This document shows positions 17,782 through 26,573 of a DNA stretch of 64,000 nt, piece by piece. The stretch is from CAXXOK01 sp963664595 (lineage in GTDB: Bacteria > Bacillota > Clostridia > Christensenellales > Aristaeellaceae): contig CAXXOK010000002.1 of NCBI GenBank assembly GCA_963664595.2, positions 310,001 through 374,000 of the forward strand, given 5' to 3'. Both the position numbers and the translations under genes were made by a program. Numbering within the stretch: the first letter of the stretch is position 1; every line of letters starts with the position of its first letter. Below the pieces are notes generated by a model. It ran no database searches and was not told the origin of the DNA. It saw only the letters and a program-made list of their open reading frames with translations.

Positions 17782-18696
17782 TTATTCCACATTTTTCATT
17801 CGTCTCTGCCCGTCCCCCGCCCGTGCCTGCTCCTGCCTGGCCCAAACGGCGGTATTCAGCTTGCGCACCGGCAGCAGCATCCCGTACGAGACGATAGTCA
17901 GCACCAGCACCACCAGCTGGTACCATTGCAGCTTGACGGTAAACAGGGGCGCGGCGCTGATAAGGTTGGAAAACAGCAGCCCCATCTCCTGATTGGCCAG
18001 CAGCACCAGCACAAGCAACAGCGCCAGTGTGGGCAGCCACAGCCGCAGGTTTTGGTTGCGCAACGGTTTCAGGCTGCCTTTTACAGGTTTTCCGGTAAAG
18101 CCAAAGCGGTAGCCGGACGTGCGGAACATCCCCCAGCCAAACAGCGCCAGCGCGGCCAGCCCAAAAAGCGCCAGCACGATCACTGCGCCCGCAATGCCCG
18201 CGGGCTGCACCAGCGCGCTCCCGGTAATCAAACGGGGCACCAGCATCACCACCGCAGCAAAGGCCGTTGCGATGCCGCCAAATACGTTGATCAATACCTT
18301 CACCAAAGTAAAAGCATCCAAAATCCACAGCAGCGGCAGTAAAAACACCACCAGCGCACAAAGCGGCAGCGCCCACCCCCGAAGCATGCGGATGCGAGCT
18401 TTGCATACGCCAGCCCAGGCACGGTCCCTGGCAAGCAGTCCGCGCAGCGGCAGCTCAGCGGGCTGCCCGGCCGCCACCGCGGCCAGCGCTTCGCCATAGC
18501 GCACGCGCATGGGGCAAACCGCATACGCCCACAGCACCGGCGTGCCCAGCGCAATCACCCGCAGCCACGGGCTGAACGGCTGAAGGTATGCAAGCAAAAA
18601 CGGAACCCACGCCGCCAGCCGCACCAGCGCGGCCGTCAAGGTATAGCGCAGTATTTCCCGGTAACGCGGTGGAAAGCCGCCGAATATTTTCTGCAT
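17782..18696 (-). CDS. Polytopic membrane protein of unknown function
   Basis: A 304-residue protein with six or seven hydrophobic segments and a charged loop (RYGEALAAVAAGQPAEL); I do not recognise the family. The N-terminus MQKIFGGFPPRYREILRYTL has no signal peptide. ATG 18696 follows GGAGATAACC and lies two bases after the LCP gene stop, so it is translationally coupled to that gene. A helper role in wall-polymer attachment is possible from position only. Confidence 0.65.
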   Translation of the reverse strand: MQKIFGGFPPRYREILRYTLTAALVRLAAWVPFLLAYLQPFSPWLRVIALGTPVLWAYAVCPMRVRYGEALAAVAAGQPAELPLRGLLARDRAWAGVCKARIRMLRGWALPLCALVVFLLPLLWILDAFTLVKVLINVFGGIATAFAAVVMLVPRLITGSALVQPAGIAGAVIVLALFGLAALALFGWGMFRTSGYRFGFTGKPVKGSLKPLRNQNLRLWLPTLALLLVLVLLANQEMGLLFSNLISAAPLFTVKLQWYQLVVLVLTIVSYGMLLPVRKLNTAVWARQEQARAGDGQRRMKNVE

Positions 18697-18698
18697 GG

Positions 18699-20018
18699 TT
18701 ATCTCCAATCCAGCTGGTACTGATTGATATAAGGATCGTCGTACCAATACTCGGCCACATTGCTCCAGTTGAGCTTCTCCCCGTACTCAATCGCCTCCGC
18801 CAGCTGGTCACCGTAGGTGCGCAGCTTGATGCGCGCGGTTTTCATGCGGCCGATGGCATAGCCGTCCAGCGTATCGGCGGAAATCTGAAACTGATTGATC
18901 GCGTCCCAGTACGCCTCGGTAAAAAGCTTCCACGCTTCCTGCTGTTTGTCGGAAAATTTCAGCCTCATAGCCTCCACTTTTTCCTTGAACTCCTTGGCGA
19001 TACGGATGGTGTGGATGGAATAAAACCCTGTATCCAGCAGCCACTGGGTGTGCGCGTAGCTCACGTAGGGCACCTCCGGCACCTGAATGCCGTACACCGT
19101 TTGGATTACCTCGGCGCGATGCTCCTGATCGGTAAAGGTAAAGTTGAAGCCCATGGCGCTGCGGTAGTGGCCGTCCAGCGAATAGGACGTTATGCTGTCC
19201 GCGTCCATCTGCACCAACATCGGCACCAGCGCCAGCATCCCGATGGCCTGCGCGCTGGTAAGATCGGAAAAAAAGCCCTGCTGCGGATCGGAGAGAATAT
19301 TGAGCACATCGAGGGCGCTTTGGCGGTCCTGCGCAAGCTTTTGCATAACGGCAGTCATCATGGCGCGCTGCCGCCGGGCGCGGCCCAGGTCGTTGCCATC
19401 CACGGTGGCGTTGGTACGCGCGCGCACATAGTCCATAATGCCGGTCCCGTTAAGGTGCTGCCAGCCCTCCACATAGGTGTGGCCGCTGGAGCCGACATAT
19501 TTCATGTCCATCTCAAAATCCACGCCGCCGATGGCGTCGCCCAGGCTGAACATGGTGTTCATATCCACGGCCAGGTAGCAATCAATTTTGATGCCCCCCA
19601 GCAGCCACTCCGCCGCGGCTTTGGTGCGCTCCAGCCCCTCCGTAAGCGTATCGGCGCAGTTGACCGCGCCGTTTAGCTTATACACGCCGCGCACGCCGGG
19701 CACGATGGTTACACTGTCGCGCGGGAGGGATACGATATCAATCCGGTTTTTTGTCAGGTTGACGGCAACCACCATTACCGCGTCGGTATGGCAGTCGGTG
19801 ATTTCCGTTTTATAGCCGCTTCCCCAATAGCCATCCGTGCCAAAATCGATGCCGATCAGCAGAATATTTACGATGGTATCGGGATAGGAAACATAATCCA
19901 CGCTGCTGTGCGGGAACAAAATCGGGTTTTCCGGCTTGACCTCCGCATCCCCGGCGCAGGCCCCCCCCGCCAGGCATAGGACCAGAAGTACGGTTACCAA
20001 CCCCCGGATTAATCGCAT
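18699..20018 (-). CDS. LytR-CpsA-Psr (LCP) family wall-polymer ligase
   Basis: A 439-residue LCP protein. Residues 1-22 are a Sec signal peptide or anchor. The LCP domain is clear: NILLIGIDFG, the Mg/pyrophosphate-binding HTDAVMVVAVN, DIVSLPRDSV, VYKLNGAVN and RARRQRAMMTAV with the conserved arginines. LCP enzymes transfer lipid-linked teichoic acid or capsule precursors to peptidoglycan outside the membrane. The C-terminal 170 residues are unusual and without a known domain. AAGGAG precedes ATG 20018, 18 bases after the diguanylate cyclase gene, so the three genes are likely one transcript. No lipobox fits the AGGAC segment. Confidence 0.88.
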   Translation of the reverse strand: MRLIRGLVTVLLVLCLAGGACAGDAEVKPENPILFPHSSVDYVSYPDTIVNILLIGIDFGTDGYWGSGYKTEITDCHTDAVMVVAVNLTKNRIDIVSLPRDSVTIVPGVRGVYKLNGAVNCADTLTEGLERTKAAAEWLLGGIKIDCYLAVDMNTMFSLGDAIGGVDFEMDMKYVGSSGHTYVEGWQHLNGTGIMDYVRARTNATVDGNDLGRARRQRAMMTAVMQKLAQDRQSALDVLNILSDPQQGFFSDLTSAQAIGMLALVPMLVQMDADSITSYSLDGHYRSAMGFNFTFTDQEHRAEVIQTVYGIQVPEVPYVSYAHTQWLLDTGFYSIHTIRIAKEFKEKVEAMRLKFSDKQQEAWKLFTEAYWDAINQFQISADTLDGYAIGRMKTARIKLRTYGDQLAEAIEYGEKLNWSNVAEYWYDDPYINQYQLDWR

Positions 20019-20036
20019 AGTGTAACTCCTTGCCTT

Positions 20037-21992
20037 TTACTCGTTTTTCGGACTGGTTTCAATATATTCGCTGGAATAGGTCATCACCTGGTTGCGGCCG
20101 CGCTGCTTGGCCGCGTAGCATGCGATATCGGCATGCTTGATCAGCGTTTCCACCGAGGCTACGCCGTTTCCGTTAATCGCCACGCCGATGGAAACCGTCC
20201 ATGATATTTTCTGGCCTTTGTTGTCGATGGCGGTTTTTTCAAAATGCATGCGCACGCGCTCGGCAATGCGGATGGCCACCTCCAACCCCGTAAACGGAAG
20301 CAGCACGCAGAACTCCTCACCGCCGTAACGCCCCAGTATGTCACTGCGTCGGCTGCACTGGCGCAGATGCGCGGCAAACGCCTGCAGCGCCTTGTCGCCG
20401 ATATCGTGGCCGTAGGTATCGTTGATGGTTTTAAAATAATCGATATCCAGCATCAGCATCGCCAGCGATTCGTCGTTCTCCCGGGCACGGTGAAACTCCC
20501 GTGCGGCCAGGAGCGAGAAATAGCGGCGGTTGTTGAGCCCCGTAAGGTAATCCGTGTTGGCGATTTCCTTGAGCTGTTCTTCCTTGCGTACCTTTTCCGT
20601 AGCGTCCCGATATACGCAGAGGGTGCCGTCTATGCGTTCGTGCTGGTTGAGCTTGCGGGTATAGCGTTCCAGAATCATTCCGGATTTCAGGTAGCACAGC
20701 TCGGTTTCCATGATTTGCGTGGAAGGGTGCCCGCAGCTGTCCGGGATGAGAAGGCGTTCGTCAATCCCCAGATCCTGATAGGTTTCATAAACGCCCTTCG
20801 GATTGAGACCCCATAAAATCAGCAATTGGTTGTTATAGTGCAGCACCCGGTTGTCGCGGTCCAGCACCAGAATCCCGTCGCTGGAGGATTCCAGAATGGC
20901 GTTCAGCTCCTCCGCCTTTTGGCTCAGCGTATGCTTGGTCAGCCCCTCCATGCTGTCGGCAATTTCAGAAAACTCCTCGTTGGGATAGAAAAGCGTGTTT
21001 TTGACAACCGTTTCCCCTGCCAGCAAGGAGGCAAGGCGCACCTTCAGCGCTTTCACCGGCGTAACATACCGGTAGTCGAACACCAGCATAAACAGCACGG
21101 ACATCAGCACCGACAGCAGCACCAGGGCCAGCAGAACATGCAGCAACTCGGCGATTGCCGGCGCGATGACATCCTTGCGGTAGATGGACGACACCAAAAT
21201 GCTGTCCGATTGATTCAGGTGATCATAATACGCAATTTTATCCTCATTATTGGCGGTGTACTCAATATACCCTTGTGAAATCAGGATCATCTGTGATGGA
21301 TCATTCATCTTTTCCATCACGTTCAGCCCAATCAGATCTCGGTTGGGATGGTACGTACAAACGCCGTTCTCGTCCATCAGGTAATTGATTTGCGTATCAT
21401 AATAGCTCTTCTGAATTGCGTCTTCAAACAGCGTATCCACCGAAAAATCCACCGCCACCACGGCGGTGATCATGCCGGTTTGATCAGCCAGCGCTTTGGC
21501 CGTACAAAAGCACCAGTCCCCGGTGGTATATTCCTGATACAGCGTTGCGACGACGGTTTCCGGGTATGCCTCCACCGCTTTTTTATACCAGGACCGATTC
21601 CGTGCATCGTAGTCTTCATCCAGCTCATAATCGTTCACCAGCAGCGAGCCGTCGTTGGATCCCACAAAAATGTGCAGCAAGTCGGGGGTGCTGTTTTGAA
21701 TACTCTGGAAGGATTCCAAAATTGTCGCCTGCTCGTCGGGTTCCCGTGAGGTCAGCGGGAGCATGGCATCCAGATAATCCAGCATATGCACGCTGTCCGC
21801 AAACAGCGTGTCCAGATAAATTTTAATCTCCGCGTTGGAGCTTTGCAGCTGCTGCTTCATTCCATTCAGTTTGCCGGAAAAAAGAACGCTGCCGAAAATC
21901 AGGGTGAACACCGCGGTAAAAATCAGGGAATAGGTTAGGCACAGCAAAAAAACTTCCCTTTTTATCGTCATTCTTCCTTTATGCTTCAACAA
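20037..21992 (-). CDS. Membrane diguanylate cyclase with Cache and PAS domains
   Basis: About 651 residues: a membrane segment, a roughly 260-residue extracellular dCache-type sensor (VDFSVDTLFEDAI, YIEYTANNEDKIAYYD), a second membrane segment, a HAMP-like linker, a PAS domain (LNAILESSSDGILVLDRDN) and a GGDEF domain with active-site GGEEF. An RxxD inhibition site (RRSD) stands exactly five residues before it, so product feedback by c-di-GMP is expected. The start is uncertain: TTG 21992 has AGAGGGG five bases upstream, ATG 21971 has AAAGGA too close, and an ATG at 22061 has no site. It heads the operon with the LCP gene, linking c-di-GMP to envelope. Confidence 0.88.
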   Translation of the reverse strand: MLKHKGRMTIKREVFLLCLTYSLIFTAVFTLIFGSVLFSGKLNGMKQQLQSSNAEIKIYLDTLFADSVHMLDYLDAMLPLTSREPDEQATILESFQSIQNSTPDLLHIFVGSNDGSLLVNDYELDEDYDARNRSWYKKAVEAYPETVVATLYQEYTTGDWCFCTAKALADQTGMITAVVAVDFSVDTLFEDAIQKSYYDTQINYLMDENGVCTYHPNRDLIGLNVMEKMNDPSQMILISQGYIEYTANNEDKIAYYDHLNQSDSILVSSIYRKDVIAPAIAELLHVLLALVLLSVLMSVLFMLVFDYRYVTPVKALKVRLASLLAGETVVKNTLFYPNEEFSEIADSMEGLTKHTLSQKAEELNAILESSSDGILVLDRDNRVLHYNNQLLILWGLNPKGVYETYQDLGIDERLLIPDSCGHPSTQIMETELCYLKSGMILERYTRKLNQHERIDGTLCVYRDATEKVRKEEQLKEIANTDYLTGLNNRRYFSLLAAREFHRARENDESLAMLMLDIDYFKTINDTYGHDIGDKALQAFAAHLRQCSRRSDILGRYGGEEFCVLLPFTGLEVAIRIAERVRMHFEKTAIDNKGQKISWTVSIGVAINGNGVASVETLIKHADIACYAAKQRGRNQVMTYSSEYIETSPKNE

Positions 21993-22164
21993 CGTAACCC
22001 CTCTTGTCACGGCGGCGTATAGCTTGGCCTTTACCGCCCGGCGATTCGGCCTGAAAAACATACCGAACGGCCGCCTGCTTGTGCCGCAACGTTTACAGCT
22101 TTATTATACACCCTACAACTCCTTTGGAACAGGGCAATATGCAAAGGTTTCCTCAAGGAACAAG

Positions 22165-22193
22165 AAAAAACGCCGGTAGCTGCCGGCGGTTTT
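22165..22193 (-). terminator. Terminator of the GntR-ABC operon
   Basis: CGCCGG and CCGGCG pair around CAGCTA, followed on the minus strand by TTTTTT (22170-22165). Confidence 0.82.
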
Positions 22194-22206
22194 ATACACG
22201 GAATGA

Positions 22207-22581
22207 CTACTTCTGCGAAAAGTGCTTTTGAATGGAGGCGATAATCTCTTCCTGGGAAAACCCAAGCTCCTGATAGTAGCGGATATCCTGCGCCAGGTTG
22301 TTATTGAGGATCTCCGCCTTGGTTTCCCGCAGCTGCTCCTCGCTCATGGAGGACACAAAGCTGCCCCGCCCCACGCGCGTGGAGATCAGCCCCGCGCCCT
22401 CCAGCTGCTCCCATGCCTTTTTCACCGTGATCACGCTGATTCTCAGCTCCTTGGCAATGGTGCGGATGGGCGGCAGCGGCGTGCCGGGGGGCAGATCGCC
22501 GCGCAGAATCTGCGCTTTGATCTGCTCCACCATTTGCTGGTAGATAGGCGTATCGGAAGCTTCGGAGATGATGATATTCAT
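22207..22581 (-). CDS. GntR-family repressor, YtrA subfamily
   Basis: A 124-residue regulator with an N-terminal winged helix (TPIYQQMVEQIKAQILRG, PPIRTIAKELRISVITVKKAWEQLEGAGLISTRVGRGSFV) and only a 50-residue helical tail, the short effector-less form typical of YtrA. YtrA proteins repress adjacent ABC exporters and respond to cell-wall antibiotics. Start ATG 22581 overlaps the permease stop. It should bind the inverted repeats at 24084-24112 in front of the operon. Confidence 0.93.
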   Translation of the reverse strand: MNIIISEASDTPIYQQMVEQIKAQILRGDLPPGTPLPPIRTIAKELRISVITVKKAWEQLEGAGLISTRVGRGSFVSSMSEEQLRETKAEILNNNLAQDIRYYQELGFSQEEIIASIQKHFSQK

Positions 22582-23219
22582 AGGTCGATTTTCTCAAATC
22601 TGGCCGCGGATAAACGGTACGCGGCAAGGTTCAGCCCAACAAACGCCACGATCCCCGCCAGCAGCGTGATTACATGGGCGGGCGTGGTTTGCATGCCGTC
22701 GAAAAAGCGGATGAAGGGAACGTAGAGCATCCCCAGCTCAATGACCGCGGCAAAGGCCACGGCGACAACGGTGGCCACAATGGTCGGCATGGCAATTTTA
22801 TACGCGGTTTTGTAAAACATCGGCAGCATCACAAGGTTGAACAGCCCGAACATGACGAACGAGAGTCCCAGAAACGCGAGGTTGCCGTCCATAAAAAGGT
22901 AATTGGGCGTAGTCATCACGGTGAGCTTGAGCACCACGCACACCGCGGCCACCAAAATCTGCAGCACCTCCAGCGCAACGATGGAAAGCACGCGCGCCTT
23001 GACGATATCCCGCCGCCTCACCGGCTGCGAAACGGAAAAGTATACCTCCTTGTATGTCTTGGACAGTGTAAACAGGTTGGGCGCCGCCATAAAGCAGAAG
23101 TACAGCAGCGCGATAAAATACAGCCATTGGGGAATCAGGATCAGCGCCGAAAGCAGCGCCACACCGTAAAACAGGGGATTGACAACCAGCTTGAACTCTT
23201 TATACAGCAGCGCTTGCAT
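22578..23219 (-). CDS. ABC exporter membrane subunit (GntR-linked)
   Basis: A 213-residue membrane protein, about six segments, beginning MQALLYKEFKLVVNPLFY like ABC-2 subunits of YtrA-controlled exporters; the loop FSVSQPVRRRDIVKARV matches the ATPase-coupling helix (PVRR). ATG 23219 follows AAAGGAGAACAAACGC; an ATG at 23243 is possible but lacks a site. The ATPase gene overlaps its 5' end by 20 bases and the regulator gene its 3' end by four, so the three products are made together. Confidence 0.85.
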   Translation of the reverse strand: MQALLYKEFKLVVNPLFYGVALLSALILIPQWLYFIALLYFCFMAAPNLFTLSKTYKEVYFSVSQPVRRRDIVKARVLSIVALEVLQILVAAVCVVLKLTVMTTPNYLFMDGNLAFLGLSFVMFGLFNLVMLPMFYKTAYKIAMPTIVATVVAVAFAAVIELGMLYVPFIRFFDGMQTTPAHVITLLAGIVAFVGLNLAAYRLSAARFEKIDL

Positions 23220-24069
23220 GCGTTTGTTCTCCTTTTCGTTCATGGTACACCATGATGTCCTCCAGCGTGGGCGGCTCCACCATCAGGCCGTTGTCCATAG
23301 GAATGGCGGCGGAATCCATCAGCGCCTGAAACCCGAAGGCGTTCAGCCGATAGGATACCACACCGGACGTGAGCGCATCAAGCTGCGCGCGCGTGCCCTT
23401 CACCATGCGGTACTTGGCAATGAGGTCGTTTTCCGAGCAGCTTTCCAGAATCTCACCGTTTTTGATATAGGTGATGAAGTCGGCGCACTTTTCCAGATCG
23501 CTGGTGATGTGCGTGGAAAACAGGATGGATTTATCGCCGTCCTCGATCAGCTCCTGAAACAACTCCAGCAAGTCGTCCCGCGCCACGGGATCCAGCCCGC
23601 TGGTGGGCTCATCCAGAATCAGCAGCTCCGCTTTGTGCGACAGCGCCAGCGTGAGGGAATACTTCACCCGCATCCCGCTGGAAAGCTCGTCCACCTTTTT
23701 CGTCTCGTCCAGATGAAACCGCTTCAGATACGCACGGTAGGCCGTTTCATCCCACGTGGAGTAGAAACGGCGGACCACCTCCGTAATCTGCATCAGCCTG
23801 TGCTTGGGAAAGAAATCCGTCTCCCCCATCATAAATCCGATCTTATGTTTAACGCTCAGCTCGTTTTGATCAAAGTCCTCGCCAAACACGCGCACCGTGC
23901 CGCTGTCCTTGATCGCCATCCCCATGATGGATTTCAGCGTCGTGGTTTTGCCCGCGCCGTTGGAACCGATAAACCCCATAATGTACCCGTGCTCCAGCGC
24001 AAACGATACGTTTTTCAGCTGAAACGCGGGATAGGTTTTGCAGAGGTTGTTGATTTCCAGAATATTCAT
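23200..24069 (-). CDS. ABC exporter ATPase (GntR-linked)
   Basis: A 289-residue ABC ATPase with Walker A GSNGAGKTT, signature LSSGMRVKYSL, Walker B LLILDEPTSGLDP and switch STHITSDLE. The C-terminal 70 residues are the extension usual in this group. ATG 24069 has GGAGGAAGCT immediately upstream; the longer frame to 24087 crosses the operator. First gene of the operon ATPase-permease-GntR, controlled from 24084-24127. Confidence 0.92.
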   Translation of the reverse strand: MNILEINNLCKTYPAFQLKNVSFALEHGYIMGFIGSNGAGKTTTLKSIMGMAIKDSGTVRVFGEDFDQNELSVKHKIGFMMGETDFFPKHRLMQITEVVRRFYSTWDETAYRAYLKRFHLDETKKVDELSSGMRVKYSLTLALSHKAELLILDEPTSGLDPVARDDLLELFQELIEDGDKSILFSTHITSDLEKCADFITYIKNGEILESCSENDLIAKYRMVKGTRAQLDALTSGVVSYRLNAFGFQALMDSAAIPMDNGLMVEPPTLEDIMVYHERKGEQTHASAAV

Positions 24070-24083
24070 AGCTTCCTCCTCAC

Positions 24084-24127
24084 ACATTGTGCATGCACAA
24101 TATACACAATGTGCGTGAGGTTGTCAA
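24084..24127 (-). promoter_or_regulatory. Consensus promoter overlapped by GntR operators
   Basis: Minus strand TTGACA (24127-24122), 17 bases, TATATT (24104-24099). CACATTGTG at 24084-24092 is an exact inverted copy of CACAATGTG at 24104-24112, and TTGTGCATGCACAA (24087-24100) is a perfect 14-bp palindrome. Together they cover the spacer, -10 box and start point: an autorepression design. Confidence 0.82.
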
Positions 24128-24279
24128 TTCCTCTTCAGAAATATTCTTCACAAAATACTCATTTTTTCAAATCCGCTTCCCTTTTCGGGGGGGTTTCAGC
24201 CGCGCAGGAGCAGGCGGAAATAAACCCTTTTACCATCCGGAAATAATGGAGATTCAAGGGCTGTATTTGTTGTATCTGC

Positions 24280-24309
24280 TTGAATTCCTCCATGTTTTTG
24301 TGGTAAAAT
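24280..24309 (+). promoter_or_regulatory. Promoter of the RpiB-like gene
   Basis: TTGAAT (24280-24285), 18 bases, TAAAAT (24304-24309), 38 bases before the start codon. Confidence 0.55.
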
Positions 24310-24347
24310 AGCAATTGAATTACTACCTATTAAAAGGAGGAATCATC

Positions 24348-24944
24348 ATGAAGATGGTCAAGGATAAACAATTACTGGTCGGCGCTGATTTTGCGGGGTA
24401 CCCGCTGAAGGAAGCCGTGTGCGCGCACCTGCGCAAAAAGGGCTGGGAAATTACCGATGTCGGCGTAACCGATCCCACGGTGGAGGACACGGATCTGATG
24501 TTCCACCGGGTGGGGCTGCATGTAGGCGCGCTGATCGCCGAGGGCGAGTTTGAGCGTGCGCTCATCTTTTGCGGCACCGGCATGGGCATCCATATCGCCG
24601 CCAGCAAGTGCCCCCATGTGCACGCGGGCGTCGTGGAAAGCGTTCCCTCCGCGCTGCGCGCCATCACGGGCAACGGCGTAAACGTGCTGGCAATGGGCGC
24701 GTTTTATGTGGCCCCGCAGATGGGCTGCGATATCGCGGACGCATACCTCAATGCCGAGCTTGGCAGCGGGTATGAGTGGTGGCACAACTTTTACGAGTTC
24801 CATAAGCTGGCCATTGACGAGCTGGAAGCGTTCGACTTTGAGGCGTTCAAAAAGAACGGCTACAAGGTAAAGCACCTGGGCGATTTTCCCATTACACTGG
24901 AGGATAAGCCCGAGGGCGAAGCCCCCAAGCCCATGTGCTGCTGA
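24348..24944 (+). CDS. RpiB/LacA/LacB-family sugar-phosphate isomerase
   Basis: A 198-residue isomerase. VGADFAGYPLKEAV is the N-terminal phosphate-binding segment, and FCGTGMGIHIAASKCPHVHAGVV contains the active-site Cys and anion-hole glycines of RpiB. It is about 50 residues longer than ribose-5-phosphate isomerase B, with a C-terminal tail ending in Cys-Cys; such long forms are annotated for other aldose-ketose phosphate pairs. ATG 24348 follows AAAAGGAGGAATCATC. It converges on the sugar operon 33048-25117 that contains a PfkB kinase and a FucU/RbsD mutarotase, so it may act on the same sugar; that link is inference. Confidence 0.87.
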   Translation: MKMVKDKQLLVGADFAGYPLKEAVCAHLRKKGWEITDVGVTDPTVEDTDLMFHRVGLHVGALIAEGEFERALIFCGTGMGIHIAASKCPHVHAGVVESVPSALRAITGNGVNVLAMGAFYVAPQMGCDIADAYLNAELGSGYEWWHNFYEFHKLAIDELEAFDFEAFKKNGYKVKHLGDFPITLEDKPEGEAPKPMCC

Positions 24945-24962
24945 GATACAAGCCTAACAATC

Positions 24963-24996
24963 AAAAGACTGCCGCTGTTTTGGGCGGCAGTCTTTT
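24963..24996. terminator. Bidirectional terminator
   Basis: AAAAGACTGCCG and its exact complement flank a ten-base loop; both ends give T runs, serving the RpiB-like gene and the converging sugar operon. Confidence 0.82.
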
Positions 24997-25116
24997 GCAT
25001 GGTACAGGGATTGTTTTCTGCCTTTTCCCATAACGCTTTCCCCTGTATTCCCACCACGGCAGGCGAGTGATGTGCGCAGCGCCCTCCGGGAATACAGCTG
25101 ATGGACTCCCTGCTTT

Positions 25117-25551
25117 TTATGGCCGGATGACGCCCTTGGTCAGCAGCACGCATCCGTAGAGCGCGCTTTCTCCGGTTTGGATGGTGGCATACGCCTTGCG
25201 GCTGCGCTCGTAGAAGGCAAACCGTTCCTCAAAGCCGATCTGGATATTCTTTTCGTACTTGTCCACCGTTTTGCGGATCTCCTGCCAAATCGGCGGGTCA
25301 CCGGCGGGCATGGAGCCCGGCACCACCTGGATCAGCGTGACGGGGGTTTTCACAAACTCGTCCAGCGGCAGCAGCTGCAAAATGGCATCCAGCATTTCGA
25401 TGGTGCCGTGTCCGTCGCAGCGGATGCAGCGCTTGCCCATCGAATCGGCGGGAAAGTTGCCATCCCCGATCACAATTTCATCCCCGTGTCCCATGGCCGC
25501 CAGCGTCCGCAGCAGATCCGGCGAAAGCAGCGGTGATATTCCCTTGAGCAT
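25117..25551 (-). CDS. RbsD/FucU-family sugar mutarotase
   Basis: A 144-residue protein beginning MLKGISPLLSPDLLRTLAAMGHGDEI, the FucU-type start with the catalytic His of the GHGD loop, then IGDGNFPADS and the C-terminal FAFYERSRKAYATIQTGE segment with the conserved Tyr. FucU and RbsD interconvert pyranose/furanose or alpha/beta forms of imported monosaccharides. Last gene of the LacI-controlled transporter operon, 69 bases after the kinase gene, start ATG 25551 behind GGAGGACACGAGC. FucU similarity is stronger than RbsD, suggesting a fucose- or related sugar, not proven. Confidence 0.9.
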   Translation of the reverse strand: MLKGISPLLSPDLLRTLAAMGHGDEIVIGDGNFPADSMGKRCIRCDGHGTIEMLDAILQLLPLDEFVKTPVTLIQVVPGSMPAGDPPIWQEIRKTVDKYEKNIQIGFEERFAFYERSRKAYATIQTGESALYGCVLLTKGVIRP

Positions 25552-25620
25552 GCTCGTGTCCTCCAGTCCGTATTCTTGTGGGCCGTCCGGCCAAAAACCG
25601 GCGGGCCAGTACCGGCGCGT

Positions 25621-26520
25621 TTACGCTTGTTCCTGCGCCAGCGCCCGGTCCACATCCCCGCGCAGGGGGATGGACGGCGCGGCTCCCTCGGCCGATACCG
25701 CCATCGCGGCCGCCTTGGACGCCAGCCGCAGCGTGTTTTGCATATCCAGCCCTTCCACAACACCGGCCAGGAAATATCCCGTAAAGGTATCGCCCGCGGC
25801 CGTGGTATCCACCACCCGCGCCGGGAAAGCCTGTTGCGTATATATCCGTTCGCCGTCGAAATACATGCAGCCGTCCGCGCCCATCGTCAGCATAACCGCG
25901 GCCTGCGGATACTGCCCGCGCAGCGCCCGGCAGATTAACGCCGGTTCGGTTTCCCCCGTCAGCGCCGCGCCCTCAATTTCGTTAAGGATAAACCAACTCG
26001 CGCAGTGCAGCTGGCCGCAGTGCAGCAGCGTGTCGTTGATGGGCGAGGGGTTCAGCGCTACGCGCAGGCCCAGCTCGTGCGCGCGCCGCAGGGCGTAGAC
26101 CAGGTTGGCGGTTTCGTTTTGCATCACCACGATATCGCCTGCCTGAAAATGGGAAAACACATCGTCGATAAAGGCTTCGTCCCACCGGCCGTTGGCCCCG
26201 GCATAGATGATGATGCAGTTCTCCCCGTGCTCATCCACCTGGATGATCGCGTGGCCGGAGGGCGCGTCCACCGTTTTCACAAGCGCGGTATCCACGCCGT
26301 TGTCCGAAAGCAGGGTCCGCAGCGCGTCCCCGTCCCGGCCGACCATGCCCGCATGGCAAACGGCGCATCCGGCGCGGCTGAGCGCGACGGACTGGTTAAG
26401 CCCCTTGCCGCCGCAAAAGTTTTGCAGGCCCAGCGCGGAAATGGTCTCCCCCGCCCGGATAAAGCGTTTCATGGCATACACGTGGTCCATGTTCAGCGCG
26501 CCCATACACAGAATTTTCAA
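25621..26520 (-). CDS. PfkB-family sugar kinase (ribokinase-like)
   Basis: A 299-residue PfkB kinase. The N-terminal signature FCGGKGLNQSVALSRAG (substrate side) and the C-terminal VDTTAAGDTFTGYFLAG (anion hole and catalytic Asp) are intact; LNEIEGAALTG is the usual middle motif. TTG 26520 is the likely start, with AAAGGCGG upstream; the next in-frame Met is internal to the conserved strand. It should phosphorylate the sugar imported by the adjacent transporter. Order in the operon is transport genes, kinase, mutarotase. Confidence 0.9.
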   Translation of the reverse strand: MKILCMGALNMDHVYAMKRFIRAGETISALGLQNFCGGKGLNQSVALSRAGCAVCHAGMVGRDGDALRTLLSDNGVDTALVKTVDAPSGHAIIQVDEHGENCIIIYAGANGRWDEAFIDDVFSHFQAGDIVVMQNETANLVYALRRAHELGLRVALNPSPINDTLLHCGQLHCASWFILNEIEGAALTGETEPALICRALRGQYPQAAVMLTMGADGCMYFDGERIYTQQAFPARVVDTTAAGDTFTGYFLAGVVEGLDMQNTLRLASKAAAMAVSAEGAAPSIPLRGDVDRALAQEQA

Positions 26521-26573
26521 GGATACCGCCTTTCTGCCCGTACGGCGGAAGCCTGCCGAAAAGCCCGGCGGCC

